Shown here in pieces: positions 22,110 through 32,401 of a stretch of DNA of 64,000 bases. Position 1 is the stretch's first letter. Each line of letters begins with the position of its first letter. The notes beneath the pieces are model-generated. The model was not told the origin of the DNA. It did no database searches and saw only the letters and a program-made list of their open reading frames with translations. Source of the stretch: Chondrus crispus (Eukaryota > Rhodophyta > Florideophyceae > Gigartinales > Gigartinaceae); the NCBI RefSeq assembly GCF_000350225.1, contig NW_005179115.1, forward strand, positions 36,061 through 100,060, given 5' to 3'. Made by a program: the position numbers and the translations under genes.

Positions 22110-23440
22110 CCGCGAGTCTGTGTCCTTCGTGCCCTGACTTAATCTGCTTTGGATTTTTAAAATCGAAGATGAAGAGAGCGGCAACTTGTTTATGCACTCT
22201 CCTGGTTGATGGGGGCAGTTGTCTATGATTAATTTTATGAGACTCATGCTCTTCCTTTGAGTTATGAAGGAGTTTTGCCATTGAAGTCCGCATGCTGCAT
22301 TGCTCTCTTCGACAGGCCAAACGCTCAAACAAGGTGGAGCACTGAACGATTGAGAATATTTATTGTCGAGAAACAGGCTGTTGTCCCGCAAGGGGTGGAT
22401 ATTTTTGAAGAGCAACGTAAAGTATTAGAATGAGTGGATCGTCATGAGTAGCAACAGGTTTAAAAAGACCTCTCCTCCCTGGTCATCATTTTGGCGATCA
22501 ACAGTTCTTGTCATTGCCACGATAAGGAGACAGCTGTTCTGTCATGAAAATAGAACCTGGATCAGCCGGTAAGGTAACAGGAGATTTTGCCTCTCGTGTC
22601 ATGGGAATACAACTATTGTCCGGGTCGTGTATCAAACGTTGTTGGAAAGGACAATATTATTGCAATGCGTCTCCACCTTGTTCGATTGCATTTGAAGTTG
22701 GGGTGGGGGCAAGATGCTATGGCATCATCGCGCAGGCGGAATGTAAACCCTTTCTGCTCTTCATTACTTTACTATTTATTCTCGACCCCACCCTTTCACT
22801 CGCTTTTCGCGTCATCCCGCCACATATAAGCAACCAAGACAATCTGACAAGTGTATATTTTCGATTCTTGTCCTTCTGACGGATCACGTGTCGTGACTTC
22901 TCTCTTCGAAGAACTATTTTAGTTCATGTTTTCCTTCGAATGATTTGTGATCCTTTCGAGTGCTGCTGTTGTGGCAAGCTGTAGTTGTCGAGCTTTCGGA
23001 CCGCCTTGGTCCTTACTGATCAACATCGCGGAGTGATTCTGCCTCAATCATCCATCAACTCTCCGAAGAGACGATCGTGGTAATGGAGTTCGTTTCTTTG
23101 GAATCACCAAATTTCAAAATTTCAGGGGCAGTCTCCTCTCAGTGTGGGAATCCCTGGTGCCACTGAGGATAGTTATGAATGCTAGGTAGCTTCCCTGAAA
23201 ACCTTTTCCTGTGCCGCATCATGAACATCTTCCCTCTCCTCTCCTCCCACAAAATCATCATGACATTGCCAGACATGTCGAACGGTTTCATGTCTTTCCG
23301 ACGAAACGGCTTAAAAGGATGTCCGCACATGAGTCTTGGAACTTTTCTCACCCATCACATTCTGCAACAGTCACACCAGCACTCGCACTACCAAGAAATC
23401 CTCAAAAATAACATTAAGGTTATAAAAACTTACCCCCACC
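22110..23440. other. Divergent intergenic region between the cysteine-rich paralogues
   Basis: About 1.4 kb separates the two divergent start codons. It must hold both promoters. No other gene is supported. Confidence 0.5.
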
Positions 23441-24712
23441 ATGAAGTATCACTTTGTCTCACTTTTCGCATTGTGTGCCGTTGCTCTTAACCGAGCCAGT
23501 GGATATCGTTGCCAAGGAACTACGGGAAACTACAGATTCTTCGACGGGGACGAAGAGATCACACCGGAGCAATTTTCCTGCTTGAAGATCACGAGGGAAA
23601 CTCCGTCGACGCTGCAGGTGCTACCCCCAGTTCAAGCGGGCGAGCCTCGACGATGCCCTGCCGTGCAAGATGGTAAGGCTTCGATTAAGGTCAAGTATGA
23701 GCGTGTGGAGGTGAATACCGGTATCATGTGCACCCTTACATGCAAGGTGGACTTTGGAAGGTATCACTGCACCGAAAAAGCAAACAATGGAGAATGCGTT
23801 TGTGCGCCGCAGCAGCCGCAGGTGGTGGTCAAGCCTGTTGCATCCGAACTGGGACCCGGGCCGCTTCTAGGAGGACAGAGCGATCTCAACGGTCCTCAGG
23901 AGCAAACGTGTGTCGATAAGCCTGTCGGATTCCAGTTCCCAGACGCCGTTCCTTGTGTTTCGATTCGTGCGGACGTGGTCAAGGAGCGCGTGCATTTCAT
24001 CATGGGGAAGACTGACGACTGCACAGTACGCACGGGAGAGGCACCGGAGACGCGGTACATGGAAACGACTCCTGACAATGTGGGACTGCAGGGGTGCGTG
24101 TACGTATGCAAGATGAAGGCGCCGAAATGCACGGGGCCTAAGGCAGAAGGCAAGTGCAGATGCGCAAGCCCAGGGATCAGCAAGCAGCTGGTGGCGATGA
24201 GCCAGCTTGCTGGGACCACACGCCTTGTAGAAAAGTGCACCAGCGACAAAGGTTGCGAGCCGTGCGGATTTTGCAAGAACAGTGTGTGCGAGCTTAAGAA
24301 GGAGGCTCATCTCGGAAGCAACTGCGACTGCGGAAAAATCTGCCCAGCGAAGGATTACCGGTTGCGCAAGACGGGTGCGAGCATCTCATGCGAACCCAAC
24401 TTTTCGATGGATTGCATGGCGAGGCCAGACTGGATGGACATGAAGACGGCGCCAAATGGCAAGGCGACAAGTTTCTTGGACGGCACAGAGGTCCCCGACT
24501 TGTGTACGGCTGGACCAACGGATGCGAGCGATATGTGCGGATGCGCGCCTGGGTATGAAGAGAGACTTGTTTCGAATGATACGGAGAGGGTTTGTGTCAA
24601 GCCTTCGCCGTTGCCGGCACCGACCAAGCCTCAGGATGCCATGCCTGAGGAGGGGGACGTTGCGCCCGTTGAGATTTTGCCGGAAGCGGGTGGCACTATC
24701 GGGAAGGACTAA
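23441..24712 (+). CDS. Secreted cysteine-rich protein, paralogue B
   Basis: It has 423 residues. The start ATG is preceded by ACC, and MKYHFVSLFALCAVALNRASG is a signal peptide. The Cys-rich order matches paralogue A: an N-terminal module with Cys near residues 24, 47, 72 and 97-101, a CVCAP turn, then VGFQFPDAVPCVSIRADVVK, PETRYMETTPDNVGLQGC, CRCASPGISK, CEPCGFCKN, CDCGKICPAKD, CGCAPGYEE, and a Pro/Glu-rich tail. There is no membrane segment. Mature protein identity to A looks moderate, so the duplication is not recent. Function unknown. Extracellular matrix or defence roles are possible but unsupported. Confidence 0.9.
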   Translation: MKYHFVSLFALCAVALNRASGYRCQGTTGNYRFFDGDEEITPEQFSCLKITRETPSTLQVLPPVQAGEPRRCPAVQDGKASIKVKYERVEVNTGIMCTLTCKVDFGRYHCTEKANNGECVCAPQQPQVVVKPVASELGPGPLLGGQSDLNGPQEQTCVDKPVGFQFPDAVPCVSIRADVVKERVHFIMGKTDDCTVRTGEAPETRYMETTPDNVGLQGCVYVCKMKAPKCTGPKAEGKCRCASPGISKQLVAMSQLAGTTRLVEKCTSDKGCEPCGFCKNSVCELKKEAHLGSNCDCGKICPAKDYRLRKTGASISCEPNFSMDCMARPDWMDMKTAPNGKATSFLDGTEVPDLCTAGPTDASDMCGCAPGYEERLVSNDTERVCVKPSPLPAPTKPQDAMPEEGDVAPVEILPEAGGTIGKD

Positions 24713-25482
24713 TAGATTGGTTAATGTTGATCGCAAGCGCGGTAATTTTGTCCTTAATCTGTGACAGGACTGATGGTAACGGTGGTTGCCTGTGGTCGCC
24801 TTGTGGAACCAACCAAAGCGAATATAGCTCAGCTCGTACGTGATACGATGAGCACTCCCGCGTAATGTTGTCGAGTACGTGGACGACGCGATTCATACGT
24901 GGCTTAAAATAAATGCATTTCATGACAAATCCGATTCGCCAACGGACGTGTACACGTGGCACTCGCTTCGCACCCGTCAACGTCACTTCTTGATGCTCAA
25001 CATACAGTTGACCTGTATAACATGAGCCTTCTTCGAGCAACGCTCTGCCTTTATAGACCTCCCTCACACCCGATGTAGCTAATCTCGTATCACCATGCGG
25101 TCCATGTTATATTTTCGCGACCGTCAAATGCAAACTTTATAACGCCTACTACTGAATCGAGCATACCTGGAGGAGAATTCCATGCGCCAAAAGCCTCAAC
25201 GATACTCCTCCTTTTGACGTCATCCGGCCCTTCGTTCCATTTGAATCGCTCGTTCTGATCCTGCTCTGCCGATATTATGCGAAAGCGTCATCCTGAACAA
25301 TCAAGCCCCTTTTATGTAAGCATTTGTGACATTCAATCATCCGTTCCATAACACGCGACTCCCGAATCAACCAGTACGCTCCGCACCCTCACCGACTATA
25401 GAAGCGGACGACAACTTCTCACAGCCGCACATACTTCCTGTGTTCCTCATTCCGTCCATCCAGCTCATAAGCACCGCCAACA
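24713..25482. other. Intergenic, promoter side of the lectin gene
   Basis: No gene supported. Confidence 0.45.
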
Positions 25483-26580
25483 ATGACACATTCTTTCCTC
25501 ATTCCGCTTCTATTCGTCCTCTACCTCACGCTCCCCTTGGGCCTCACCCTAGCCCAAACCTGCGTCAGCTCCCAGGTAATCTTTAGCGACCTAACAAGCA
25601 TCAATTCTGCCTATACCTCTCAAATAAGTCTCTCTGGCAACGCAAACGTCGATCGCTCAGACACTTCTCTCACTACTACAGCCGCAGACAGCTTTGGCGG
25701 CTTCTTCTTCGCCTCTCCAACAGACTTCACAGGCCCTGGCGGCTTTTCAGTAAAGTTTGCTATCCAGTCTACGGATACGTCTGCCGGTCCAGGTGACGTT
25801 TGGGAATTCATTGTAGCAGGTTCTACTAACTTGGATATAGTCTCTCCACCGTACTCGGCAGGCTCTGGCAATGAGGGCTTGTCGGGATGGTCTAGGCGAA
25901 ATGCTTTCGTAGTCGAGTTCGATTCTCTCAATTCTGGCACCAGCGAGCAAGACGAATCAACAAACCATGTCGCCATCTTCCTCGCAGGAGACGAGCAATG
26001 CACGACCAATGTTGCGTTTTCTTTTGCAAGTGGAGACAAGTATACCGTCTGGGTGGACTATAGCGGCTTTGCGTCCAAGGCAGAGGTAAGGGTCAGTGGT
26101 GCCAACGATGACACTCGTCCGACATCTGCGACTCTTTCGTGTGATGTGGACATTTGGAGCACGATGGACATTTCTACTGCCAATCATGTCGGCTTCATGG
26201 CATACAATCCGTCCGCGGGTGGAGCTGAACATAGCCTGGTCGACTCGTTGTCAGTCGCTGACTCTTACAACCCGTACGACTTAGACAGTTGCTCTGTGTA
26301 CGGCAGTTGTTCCCAGAAGAGTGTCGACGCGCTCTGCCTCACCCCACAAACTTCCAGCACTTGCTTGCTCGCTGACTGCTCAGCTGGTTATATTTGGGAC
26401 CTGTCCGGCACCGACTGCTGCGCCTTCGTAGAAAAGTCCACATGGGCTTTGTCAGACTCTGCGGGGAGCGGGCCTTTCTCTGCTGGAGACACCGTGGCAT
26501 GTGAACAAGTCCAAAGAACGATTGCTTTCCTCACAACGGCAGACCAGTGTGCATCTAATACCGGATCAATAACCGTCTAG
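25483..26580 (+). CDS. Secreted L-type (legume-like) lectin domain protein
   Basis: It has 365 residues. The signal peptide runs to about residue 24 (LLFVLYLTLPLGLTLAQ). Residues about 30-260 form a concanavalin-like beta sandwich typical of L-type lectins: FGGFFFASPTDFTGPGGFSV, VKFAIQST, WEFIVAG, RRNAFVVEFDSLNSG, then STNHVAIFLAG. The Asp of VEFDS and Asn of NHV lie where metal and sugar ligands sit in the family. A C-terminal Cys-rich segment (CSVYGSCSQ, TCLLADCSAGY, DCCAFVEK) follows, with no membrane anchor. It likely binds glycans in the cell wall or outside the cell. The sugar cannot be read from sequence. Confidence 0.8.
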   Translation: MTHSFLIPLLFVLYLTLPLGLTLAQTCVSSQVIFSDLTSINSAYTSQISLSGNANVDRSDTSLTTTAADSFGGFFFASPTDFTGPGGFSVKFAIQSTDTSAGPGDVWEFIVAGSTNLDIVSPPYSAGSGNEGLSGWSRRNAFVVEFDSLNSGTSEQDESTNHVAIFLAGDEQCTTNVAFSFASGDKYTVWVDYSGFASKAEVRVSGANDDTRPTSATLSCDVDIWSTMDISTANHVGFMAYNPSAGGAEHSLVDSLSVADSYNPYDLDSCSVYGSCSQKSVDALCLTPQTSSTCLLADCSAGYIWDLSGTDCCAFVEKSTWALSDSAGSGPFSAGDTVACEQVQRTIAFLTTADQCASNTGSITV

Positions 26581-26948
26581 GATATAAACTACCCTGGGGC
26601 TACAGCAACAGGTCTGTGGTGGTAGTCAAAGATATGTAAACTAATACAATTCCCCCCGAGTCGACTGGCTTTTTGAAGACATTCGAGGTTGCGCACTAGC
26701 AATGATTGGTTTTCTCGTCCCCTTGAACAAAATACAGGAACCGCGGTACTGTTCGTACATGGGATCAGCTCAACTTGAGCATACTGTTCTGGAGCTCTTG
26801 AGAGTGAGCTCAAACATATTTACAATGATTACGGCCATGAGCCCCTCTGTGCATCGCGAAATCGCTTCTGCCAACTGCCTGTCCGCGGACGGTGGGCTGA
26901 TAGAGCCGCATACCTCCAGCAAAGAATCGTGCCCACACAACAAATTCA
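26581..26948. other. Convergent intergenic spacer
   Basis: Lies between the ends of the lectin gene and the purine gene. No gene seen. Confidence 0.5.
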
Positions 26949-28628
26949 CTACCTAGACGCACCTGCAAAGGATGCAACGAAAGCGTCTACACTAGACGCA
27001 ATGGCGCTGGGTCCACTTTCAGCTGAAAAGTCAAACGACTGCCCGGTGATTAGTTCGTAGAGCATGATGTACCTTCGGCTAAGCTCATCTACAAGATCAG
27101 CTGGTGCATCTGGTAGCTCCTTGGACTTGTCGTAGGGGTCGCAGTTATCACGGAACCAAAGTCGCAAAAATTCTTTGTCAATGTTCTCAGGTTCTTCGCC
27201 CTTTGATGTCCGCGCCTTGTACGATGTTGACAGCCAATACCTCGAAGAATCCGGAGTATGGACTTCATCAATGAGGCGAATGGTACCGTCGTCATCCCGT
27301 CCAAACTCATACTTGGTATCGACCAAAATGAGGCCATTATCGCCCGCAACTTTTTGACCGTATTCGAAAAGACTCATCGCGGCCTTTGCGCAGGTATCCC
27401 AATCTGCCTGGGACATGAGGCCCTCAGCTACGACATCTTTGGGGGCAATCGGGCGATCGCCGGCGTCCTCCTTTGTTGTCGGCGTGAGCACATTGGCATC
27501 CAGTTTCTGGTTCTTCGCAAGCCCTTCCGGAAAGTCGATACCGCAATAGTTTCTCACTCCGTTGCTGTAGTTTTTCCACAAGCTCGTATCAGTAGACCCA
27601 GTAATATACCCCCTAACAACGAATTCAACTGGGAAAGGTTTGCACCTGCGCGCAATTGTGACGTTGGGATGCGGAACAGAAACGACGTGATTCGGAATGA
27701 TGTGGCGGGTGTTTTCAAACCACCAGGCGGCAGTCTGGTTAAGGACAGCGCCCTTGAACGGAATAGCGGCCAGGACGCGATCGAAAGCGCTCTGCCTGTC
27801 GGTGGTAACAAGGGCGACGAGGTTAGCCTTTTCATTCCCTGCGTTATCGTTACCGACAAAGTCGTACTGATCACGGACTTTGCCGTTCCGAACAGCGGAC
27901 ACGGTGGCCGCGGCGGCGGAAGCGAAGACCAAGGAGGGGGTGGTCTCCACCATGGTCTGGGCGGCCTCTCTGACGGCGGCGATCTGCGGGGCGTAGGTCT
28001 TAGTGACAGACAGGGCATCGTCGATAAACAAGCGATCCCTGTTGGCCTTCTGCAAGGTGGCGACGGACTGGCGGACTTGGGGATCATACACGCCGAGGGT
28101 CTTCGCGGCGAGCAAAGCGGCTCCAGCGGGTTCGAGAACGAGGGCCGGTGCGACGCCGGACGGCATGCGAATGGAGGAGAAGAGGTCGGCGCCTCCGAAG
28201 GTATCGGAGTAGGGCGGGCAGGAGATGACGGGGGCGGTGACGGCGCAGTCGAGCATGCCCGAGAGGGCGTTGGAGCGGCCCGCGACGGCGATGTAGAGCT
28301 TCGGGCGCGGGCAGGCCTCGTACGCCTCGATGACCGAGAGCAGGCGTGCGGGGATCTTGTGCGCAGAGGCGATGCGGAGCTCCGAGTCGATGCCCAGGGC
28401 CGTGAGGGCGTCGGCGATCTTGGAACAGTACTTCATGTCCGAGCCCGAGCCCATCAGGATGGGGACCAGCGGTTTGAGTGGGGCCGCGCTCATGGTGGCG
28501 AGTGGCACATGGCGCGCGCGACGGGCCGGTGGCGACGGCGCGAGCGGGCGCGGACGCGTCGTTTGGAGGGTCGCGCGGCGGAGCGGGTGGTGCGAGAGGG
28601 GGGTCGCGGGAATGAAGGCGATTGGCAT
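26949..28628 (-). CDS. Bifunctional AIR carboxylase (class II PurE) - SAICAR synthetase (PurC)
   Basis: It has 559 residues from the first ATG at 28628. The N-terminal 45 or so residues lack acids and are rich in Arg, Pro, Ser and Thr, as in a plastid transit peptide. Residues about 55-210 are AIR carboxylase: PILMGSGSDMKYCSKIADAL, SAHKIPARLL, VAVAGRSNALSGM, PVISCPPYSD, and SSIRMPSGVAPALVLEP. AGRSN and ISCPP are class II (metazoan-type, CO2-using) signatures, not the class I AGAAHLPGM form. Residues about 240-540 are SAICAR synthetase: NGKVRDQYDF, VTTDRQSAFDRVL, VVRGYITGSTDTSLW, TPTTKEDAGDRP, ILVDTKYEFG, IDEVHTPDSSRYW. Together they carry out two consecutive steps of purine synthesis (AIR to CAIR to SAICAR). 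The order PurE then PurC is the reverse of animal PAICS. An in-frame extension upstream lacks an ATG. Confidence 0.93.
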   Translation of the reverse strand: MPIAFIPATPLSHHPLRRATLQTTRPRPLAPSPPARRARHVPLATMSAAPLKPLVPILMGSGSDMKYCSKIADALTALGIDSELRIASAHKIPARLLSVIEAYEACPRPKLYIAVAGRSNALSGMLDCAVTAPVISCPPYSDTFGGADLFSSIRMPSGVAPALVLEPAGAALLAAKTLGVYDPQVRQSVATLQKANRDRLFIDDALSVTKTYAPQIAAVREAAQTMVETTPSLVFASAAAATVSAVRNGKVRDQYDFVGNDNAGNEKANLVALVTTDRQSAFDRVLAAIPFKGAVLNQTAAWWFENTRHIIPNHVVSVPHPNVTIARRCKPFPVEFVVRGYITGSTDTSLWKNYSNGVRNYCGIDFPEGLAKNQKLDANVLTPTTKEDAGDRPIAPKDVVAEGLMSQADWDTCAKAAMSLFEYGQKVAGDNGLILVDTKYEFGRDDDGTIRLIDEVHTPDSSRYWLSTSYKARTSKGEEPENIDKEFLRLWFRDNCDPYDKSKELPDAPADLVDELSRRYIMLYELITGQSFDFSAESGPSAIASSVDAFVASFAGASR

Positions 28629-29107
28629 GATGGGTGGTGGAGGGATCGGGCGGGGGGGGGGGGTTGATCTAGGGACGATGAGAGAGGATGGGAAGGGGGC
28701 GGAAGAACAAGATGAGATGGGCGGGCGGAGATGGTGGGACGGGGAGGTTGCGAGGAGGAAGCGAAGTAGAGAGACAGGTGATCTGAGGCACGGCAATCAG
28801 GCACGGGCGCAACTCGAGGTTTCGTCGATTGTGATTGGGTTGGATGACGGAGTGCGGCTTACAGAGGGTGGGGAAGAGAGGTGTAATGCCCTCGAGGTAA
28901 TGCATTCGAGGGAAATGGTTGGGCAATTGGAAATATGTCAACGTAATGAAAATTATGCCGTATGACAGGACGGCAGGACGTCCAGAAGAGTGCTACGGTA
29001 CGTGCTACTGTACAGAAAATTGCACCGCCACGTGTGCAGTCCTGAAAACTTCTCTCGCATCCGAGATCTTCTGAGAGTCAGAAGATCCAAGTTTTTCAAG
29101 AAATTCA
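28629..29107. other. Divergent intergenic region with a G12 run
   Basis: Contains 12 consecutive G at 28652-28663 just upstream of the purine gene start. No gene is supported. Confidence 0.5.
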
Positions 29108-31252
29108 ATGGCTTCTTTTGCCCCTACTGTAATTGAGTTTATTGAGAATTGTATTAAAATCACGGTGCATATCGCGTATGATAAAAAACTTTATTTACAA
29201 CCAGGGAGAACCCGCTTCCAAGGCCACCAAGCCCGTCATGTACTGTACTTGTACCTAAGATACAGTACCCTGTGTCAATTGCTCGCGCACACGCGTAAAT
29301 TATCTCTTCCCCGGCGCACCTTCCCCGCAGTCCTCACCCCGCGGCTTGCACAGTGCACGTCCTCGCCTTCACGTCCTCCTTCTCGCGTCCAACGCCCACA
29401 TCAAACCCAAACCCCACCCGCGCTCCTCATGCCGCCCCCAACCACCGCGCCGCCGGCCGCCGAGCCCTCGCGGCCTCCTTGTTCGCCCCCTCCTCCGCCC
29501 CCTCGTTCGCCTCCTCGTTCGCCTCCGCCGCGCGCGCCCGACGCGGACACCAAGCCGGACACCATCTCGGGCGCCATCCGGAAGGACCTTCTCGGTACGG
29601 GTGCGGCCCATTTCTCCGACGTCGTGCTGGTGGCGCGCGACGGCGCGCGCGTGCCCGCGGTGCGCGCGCTGCTGGCGGTGCGCAGCCCCTACTTCCGCGC
29701 CCGCCTGTTCGCCAACTACGCCGACAAGTCCGAGAAGGTGCTCGCCATCCCGGAGGCCTCCTCGCTCGCGCTGCAGCAGATCGTCGAGTACGCGTACACG
29801 GACGGCTGCGACTTGGTCACCAGGGCCACCGCAGCCCTCCATAGCGTCAGGACACAACCGTACGGCTTCTATCCGACCATCGGAAGGAAGAGGAGGAAGG
29901 CCGCCCCGAATACTGCTCCGGCCAAGCCCCCCGCGGATCTTGCGAGTGTGGGGCTTGGCGCCGTGGACATTATCCACTTGATTGAACTGCTACTTGCGGC
30001 GGATTACTTGCAGCTGGCGAGTTTGGCGAAGCGCGTTACGTCGCTGCTGGTCAATATGATCTCCGAAATTCCGAGCGTTACGTGTGTTGTCATGGAGACC
30101 GCTGGAAGACAGCCAGCCTTAGAGATGATTGCTCCTCAGATTATGGTGGCGGTGTGGAAAAAGATGAGGACAGCCCCGCATGATTGTCTCCTCGTTGAGG
30201 ATTTTAGAATCTCGCTCCGCAACGCGAAAGGACACACAATGCCGGCTCCCCGTCTGAATAGGAAAAGGGATGCAGACTGTGGCGTTCTCATGCTCCAGCC
30301 GAGTACGTTTGAAAAGATTCTTATGGATGACGACCTCTTCACCAGCGAGACCTACCTCTTGCAAGTCCTTTACTTTTGGGCTACGGACGGTGTCTCGTTG
30401 GGGTCTTTGCGCCCCCGCAAAGCATTAGTTTTAGAAAAAGCAAAGCCAAATGAAGAGTCAAACTCGAAAGAGGAGACCCCATCTCCGGGGAAGAAAACCA
30501 AATCCCTGTTAGGCAAGCGAAAGGCTGATGAGGTGATACGTGCTCCCGACACAATTCCTCCCGCTCCTGAAAAGCGTCCTCCTGTGCAAGTTGCGGACGA
30601 AGAGCGATGGAAGTTGGCAAGAGAGATGGTGCATCACATACAATTGGAGCGTCTAAAGCCATCATTTGTACGAGACTATCTCGAGCCATCGGGTCTGGTT
30701 GATCGCGAACAAATTTTAACAATATATCAACAACAGGCACTGGAAGCCGAACGAGGACGAGCACTATACGATAGTTTCCGCGGTGGTTCTACGTGGGACA
30801 ACCAAAGCAAGATCCTCACAGAGTTTAGCGCTGGCTACAAGACGCGATTGTTAGGTGGACCGTGGGTAAAGAGCGGTCGGCACGAATGGACATTCCGTAT
30901 AGGAAAGGATAGTGACTGCACGTGGATTGGAATAACAGGAAGCGAATCGCATCCAAACGACTTTTTCGGGCAGGGTCGTCTGGGATGGGCGTTTGGTTCT
31001 CAAGGCTCTTGCACACAAAACGGGATGATACAAAGACGGAAGGGTCCGAGTATGACGCCGGGAAAGACAGTGAAAATGATGTTGAACTTGACGAGGGGAG
31101 GGACGCTGACAATGATATTGGAAGGGCAGGACAAAAGCTTTCGAGCGTTTAGTGAACTAAAGAAAGGCGGGGGTCGTCAGTTCAAGCCTGCTGTTTATCT
31201 GAAGAGACCCGCTGTGGTGACCCTTGTACATGAGAAGCACACGATGGAGTGA
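29108..31252 (+). CDS. BTB/POZ - BACK-like - SPRY (B30.2) protein
   Basis: The frame opens at ATG 29108, but the likelier start is ATG 29429 (607 residues), because the first 107 codons are low-complexity and the GC-rich coding composition begins there. After a Pro-rich leader, the BTB fold reads HFSDVVLVARDGARVPAVRALLAVRSPYFRARLFANY..., then LAIPEASSLALQQIVEYAYT. A BACK-like helix set (IHLIELLLAADYLQLASLAK, then VTSLLVNMISEIPS) follows. A Lys/Glu-rich linker includes KKTKSLLGKRKADE, a possible nuclear signal. The last 150 residues are a SPRY domain: WVKSGRHEWTFRI, WIGITGSE, LGWAFGSQGSC, TVKMMLNLTRGGTLTMIL, FKPAVYLKRPAVVTLV. Such proteins often act as substrate adaptors for Cullin-3 ubiquitin ligases. 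That role is inferred. Confidence 0.85.
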   Translation: MASFAPTVIEFIENCIKITVHIAYDKKLYLQPGRTRFQGHQARHVLYLYLRYSTLCQLLAHTRKLSLPRRTFPAVLTPRLAQCTSSPSRPPSRVQRPHQTQTPPALLMPPPTTAPPAAEPSRPPCSPPPPPPRSPPRSPPPRAPDADTKPDTISGAIRKDLLGTGAAHFSDVVLVARDGARVPAVRALLAVRSPYFRARLFANYADKSEKVLAIPEASSLALQQIVEYAYTDGCDLVTRATAALHSVRTQPYGFYPTIGRKRRKAAPNTAPAKPPADLASVGLGAVDIIHLIELLLAADYLQLASLAKRVTSLLVNMISEIPSVTCVVMETAGRQPALEMIAPQIMVAVWKKMRTAPHDCLLVEDFRISLRNAKGHTMPAPRLNRKRDADCGVLMLQPSTFEKILMDDDLFTSETYLLQVLYFWATDGVSLGSLRPRKALVLEKAKPNEESNSKEETPSPGKKTKSLLGKRKADEVIRAPDTIPPAPEKRPPVQVADEERWKLAREMVHHIQLERLKPSFVRDYLEPSGLVDREQILTIYQQQALEAERGRALYDSFRGGSTWDNQSKILTEFSAGYKTRLLGGPWVKSGRHEWTFRIGKDSDCTWIGITGSESHPNDFFGQGRLGWAFGSQGSCTQNGMIQRRKGPSMTPGKTVKMMLNLTRGGTLTMILEGQDKSFRAFSELKKGGGRQFKPAVYLKRPAVVTLVHEKHTME

Positions 31253-31463
31253 TAATATGAACAGCACCCCAGGTCGTGACTATATATCGCAGATAGAGTG
31301 CCGACTTTTTTTTTCTTTTTTTCTGCGTATTGTAAAGTTGATTAGCTATGGAAGCCGTATTGCGTTAGGATGAAGTGTCAAAGTTAATCGGCAAGCCATA
31401 GTGCTGAAAAGTGTGGGAGCGAGGCGTTGGGTTTGGTGATGAACAGGCAATGCGGCACGGGGA

Positions 31464-31946
31464 TCATTTTCTCAGTGCGGCCAAAAACCTTATGAGCGAG
31501 CTCTTGAGCGTGCGGATGACGACCTGCTTGGCGACATACTTTGCAGAAAACCTGAGGACGCGGACCCACAGCGGGCACCTTCTCGGAGTATAGACGACGA
31601 GGGCCTGCTCGGAGGGGTTGTTATCGGGGTCGGAGAGTTGTTCCGCAGCGGCGGCGCGCTCCGCGCGGACGACGGCGGTGCGCGCAGGGGCCAGACGCGC
31701 GAACGGACAGGCGGAGGCGGCGGTGGAGGAGGAGGAGGAGGCGACGAAGGCGAAGGGGCAGGCCGAGACGCGGTGCTTGGGCGAGGAAGGCGCGGACCGT
31801 GAGTGCGGGTGGCGGCGCGCGTGCGGCGGCGGCGGCTTGAGGGCGGGCGCAGCGGTGAGGTCAAGCGCCGGCAGGGCGGGGGGCAGGTCGGGCAGCGGGG
31901 GGGCTGCGGCGGGGGTGGGGGTGCGTGCCGGGGCGGGGCAAGCCAT
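31464..31946 (-). CDS. Hypothetical protein with repeated ACPF motif and basic C-terminal helix
   Basis: It has 160 residues from ATG 31946. The first 70 are Pro/Ala-rich. The middle has two SACPFA segments (SACPFAFVASS and SACPFARLAPA). The last 50 residues form a basic, amphipathic stretch (LWVRVLRFSAKYVAKQVVIR, SLIRFLAALRK) that could bind a membrane or target an organelle. No domain recognised. The DNA is GC-rich and open in other frames, so coding status is moderate. Confidence 0.4.
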   Translation of the reverse strand: MACPAPARTPTPAAAPPLPDLPPALPALDLTAAPALKPPPPHARRHPHSRSAPSSPKHRVSACPFAFVASSSSSTAASACPFARLAPARTAVVRAERAAAAEQLSDPDNNPSEQALVVYTPRRCPLWVRVLRFSAKYVAKQVVIRTLKSSLIRFLAALRK

Positions 31947-32401
31947 TGTGAGGGGGAGGGGGTGGGAGATGCGGGGTGGTGGGGAGGGTGGGGATGGGGG
32001 CGAGGGTTGGAGGTTTGGAGGGTCGCCCTCTTCAAGGGTAGAAGAAGACGAGGCGGAGGGGGCGGCCGCGGGGCGGTTGGTTGTCAATCACGACAGGAAT
32101 TGCATGGGTAGCGGATGGCGATGCGCGCGGGTATGAGTGACGTGGTTGGATTCACGCGCTAAGCAGGCGAATCAGGTGACGGCGAGCCGTCCCCTGCCAT
32201 GTCGAACATCATCGCTGGACATGCGCAGCAGCAATCGAGTCAAAATAAATCCACTTTAACTCACACTGACTTGACCGAATCGGTGTAATGGGCCGCATGT
32301 ACGATTTTTATTCAAATGGGCCGCATTACAGTGGGGGCTAGAGTCGTAGATACGATCAAATAAATACGAAGACAGAATCACTATATTGCATGCTCGCAGT
32401 A
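31947..32401. other. Intergenic, upstream of the tRNA gene
   Basis: Near 32288-32330 the motif ATGGGCCGCAT occurs twice, around a TTTTTATTCAA core. No gene seen. Confidence 0.45.

Noticed and set aside
27258-28667. Plus-strand open frame of 469 codons
   Set aside because: It is the antisense shadow of the PurE-PurC gene, with Gly/Arg-rich content and no domain.
29346-29981. Arg/Pro-rich plus-strand frames over the BTB region
   Set aside because: Alternative frames of the GC-rich BTB coding sequence. Only one frame shows BTB motifs.
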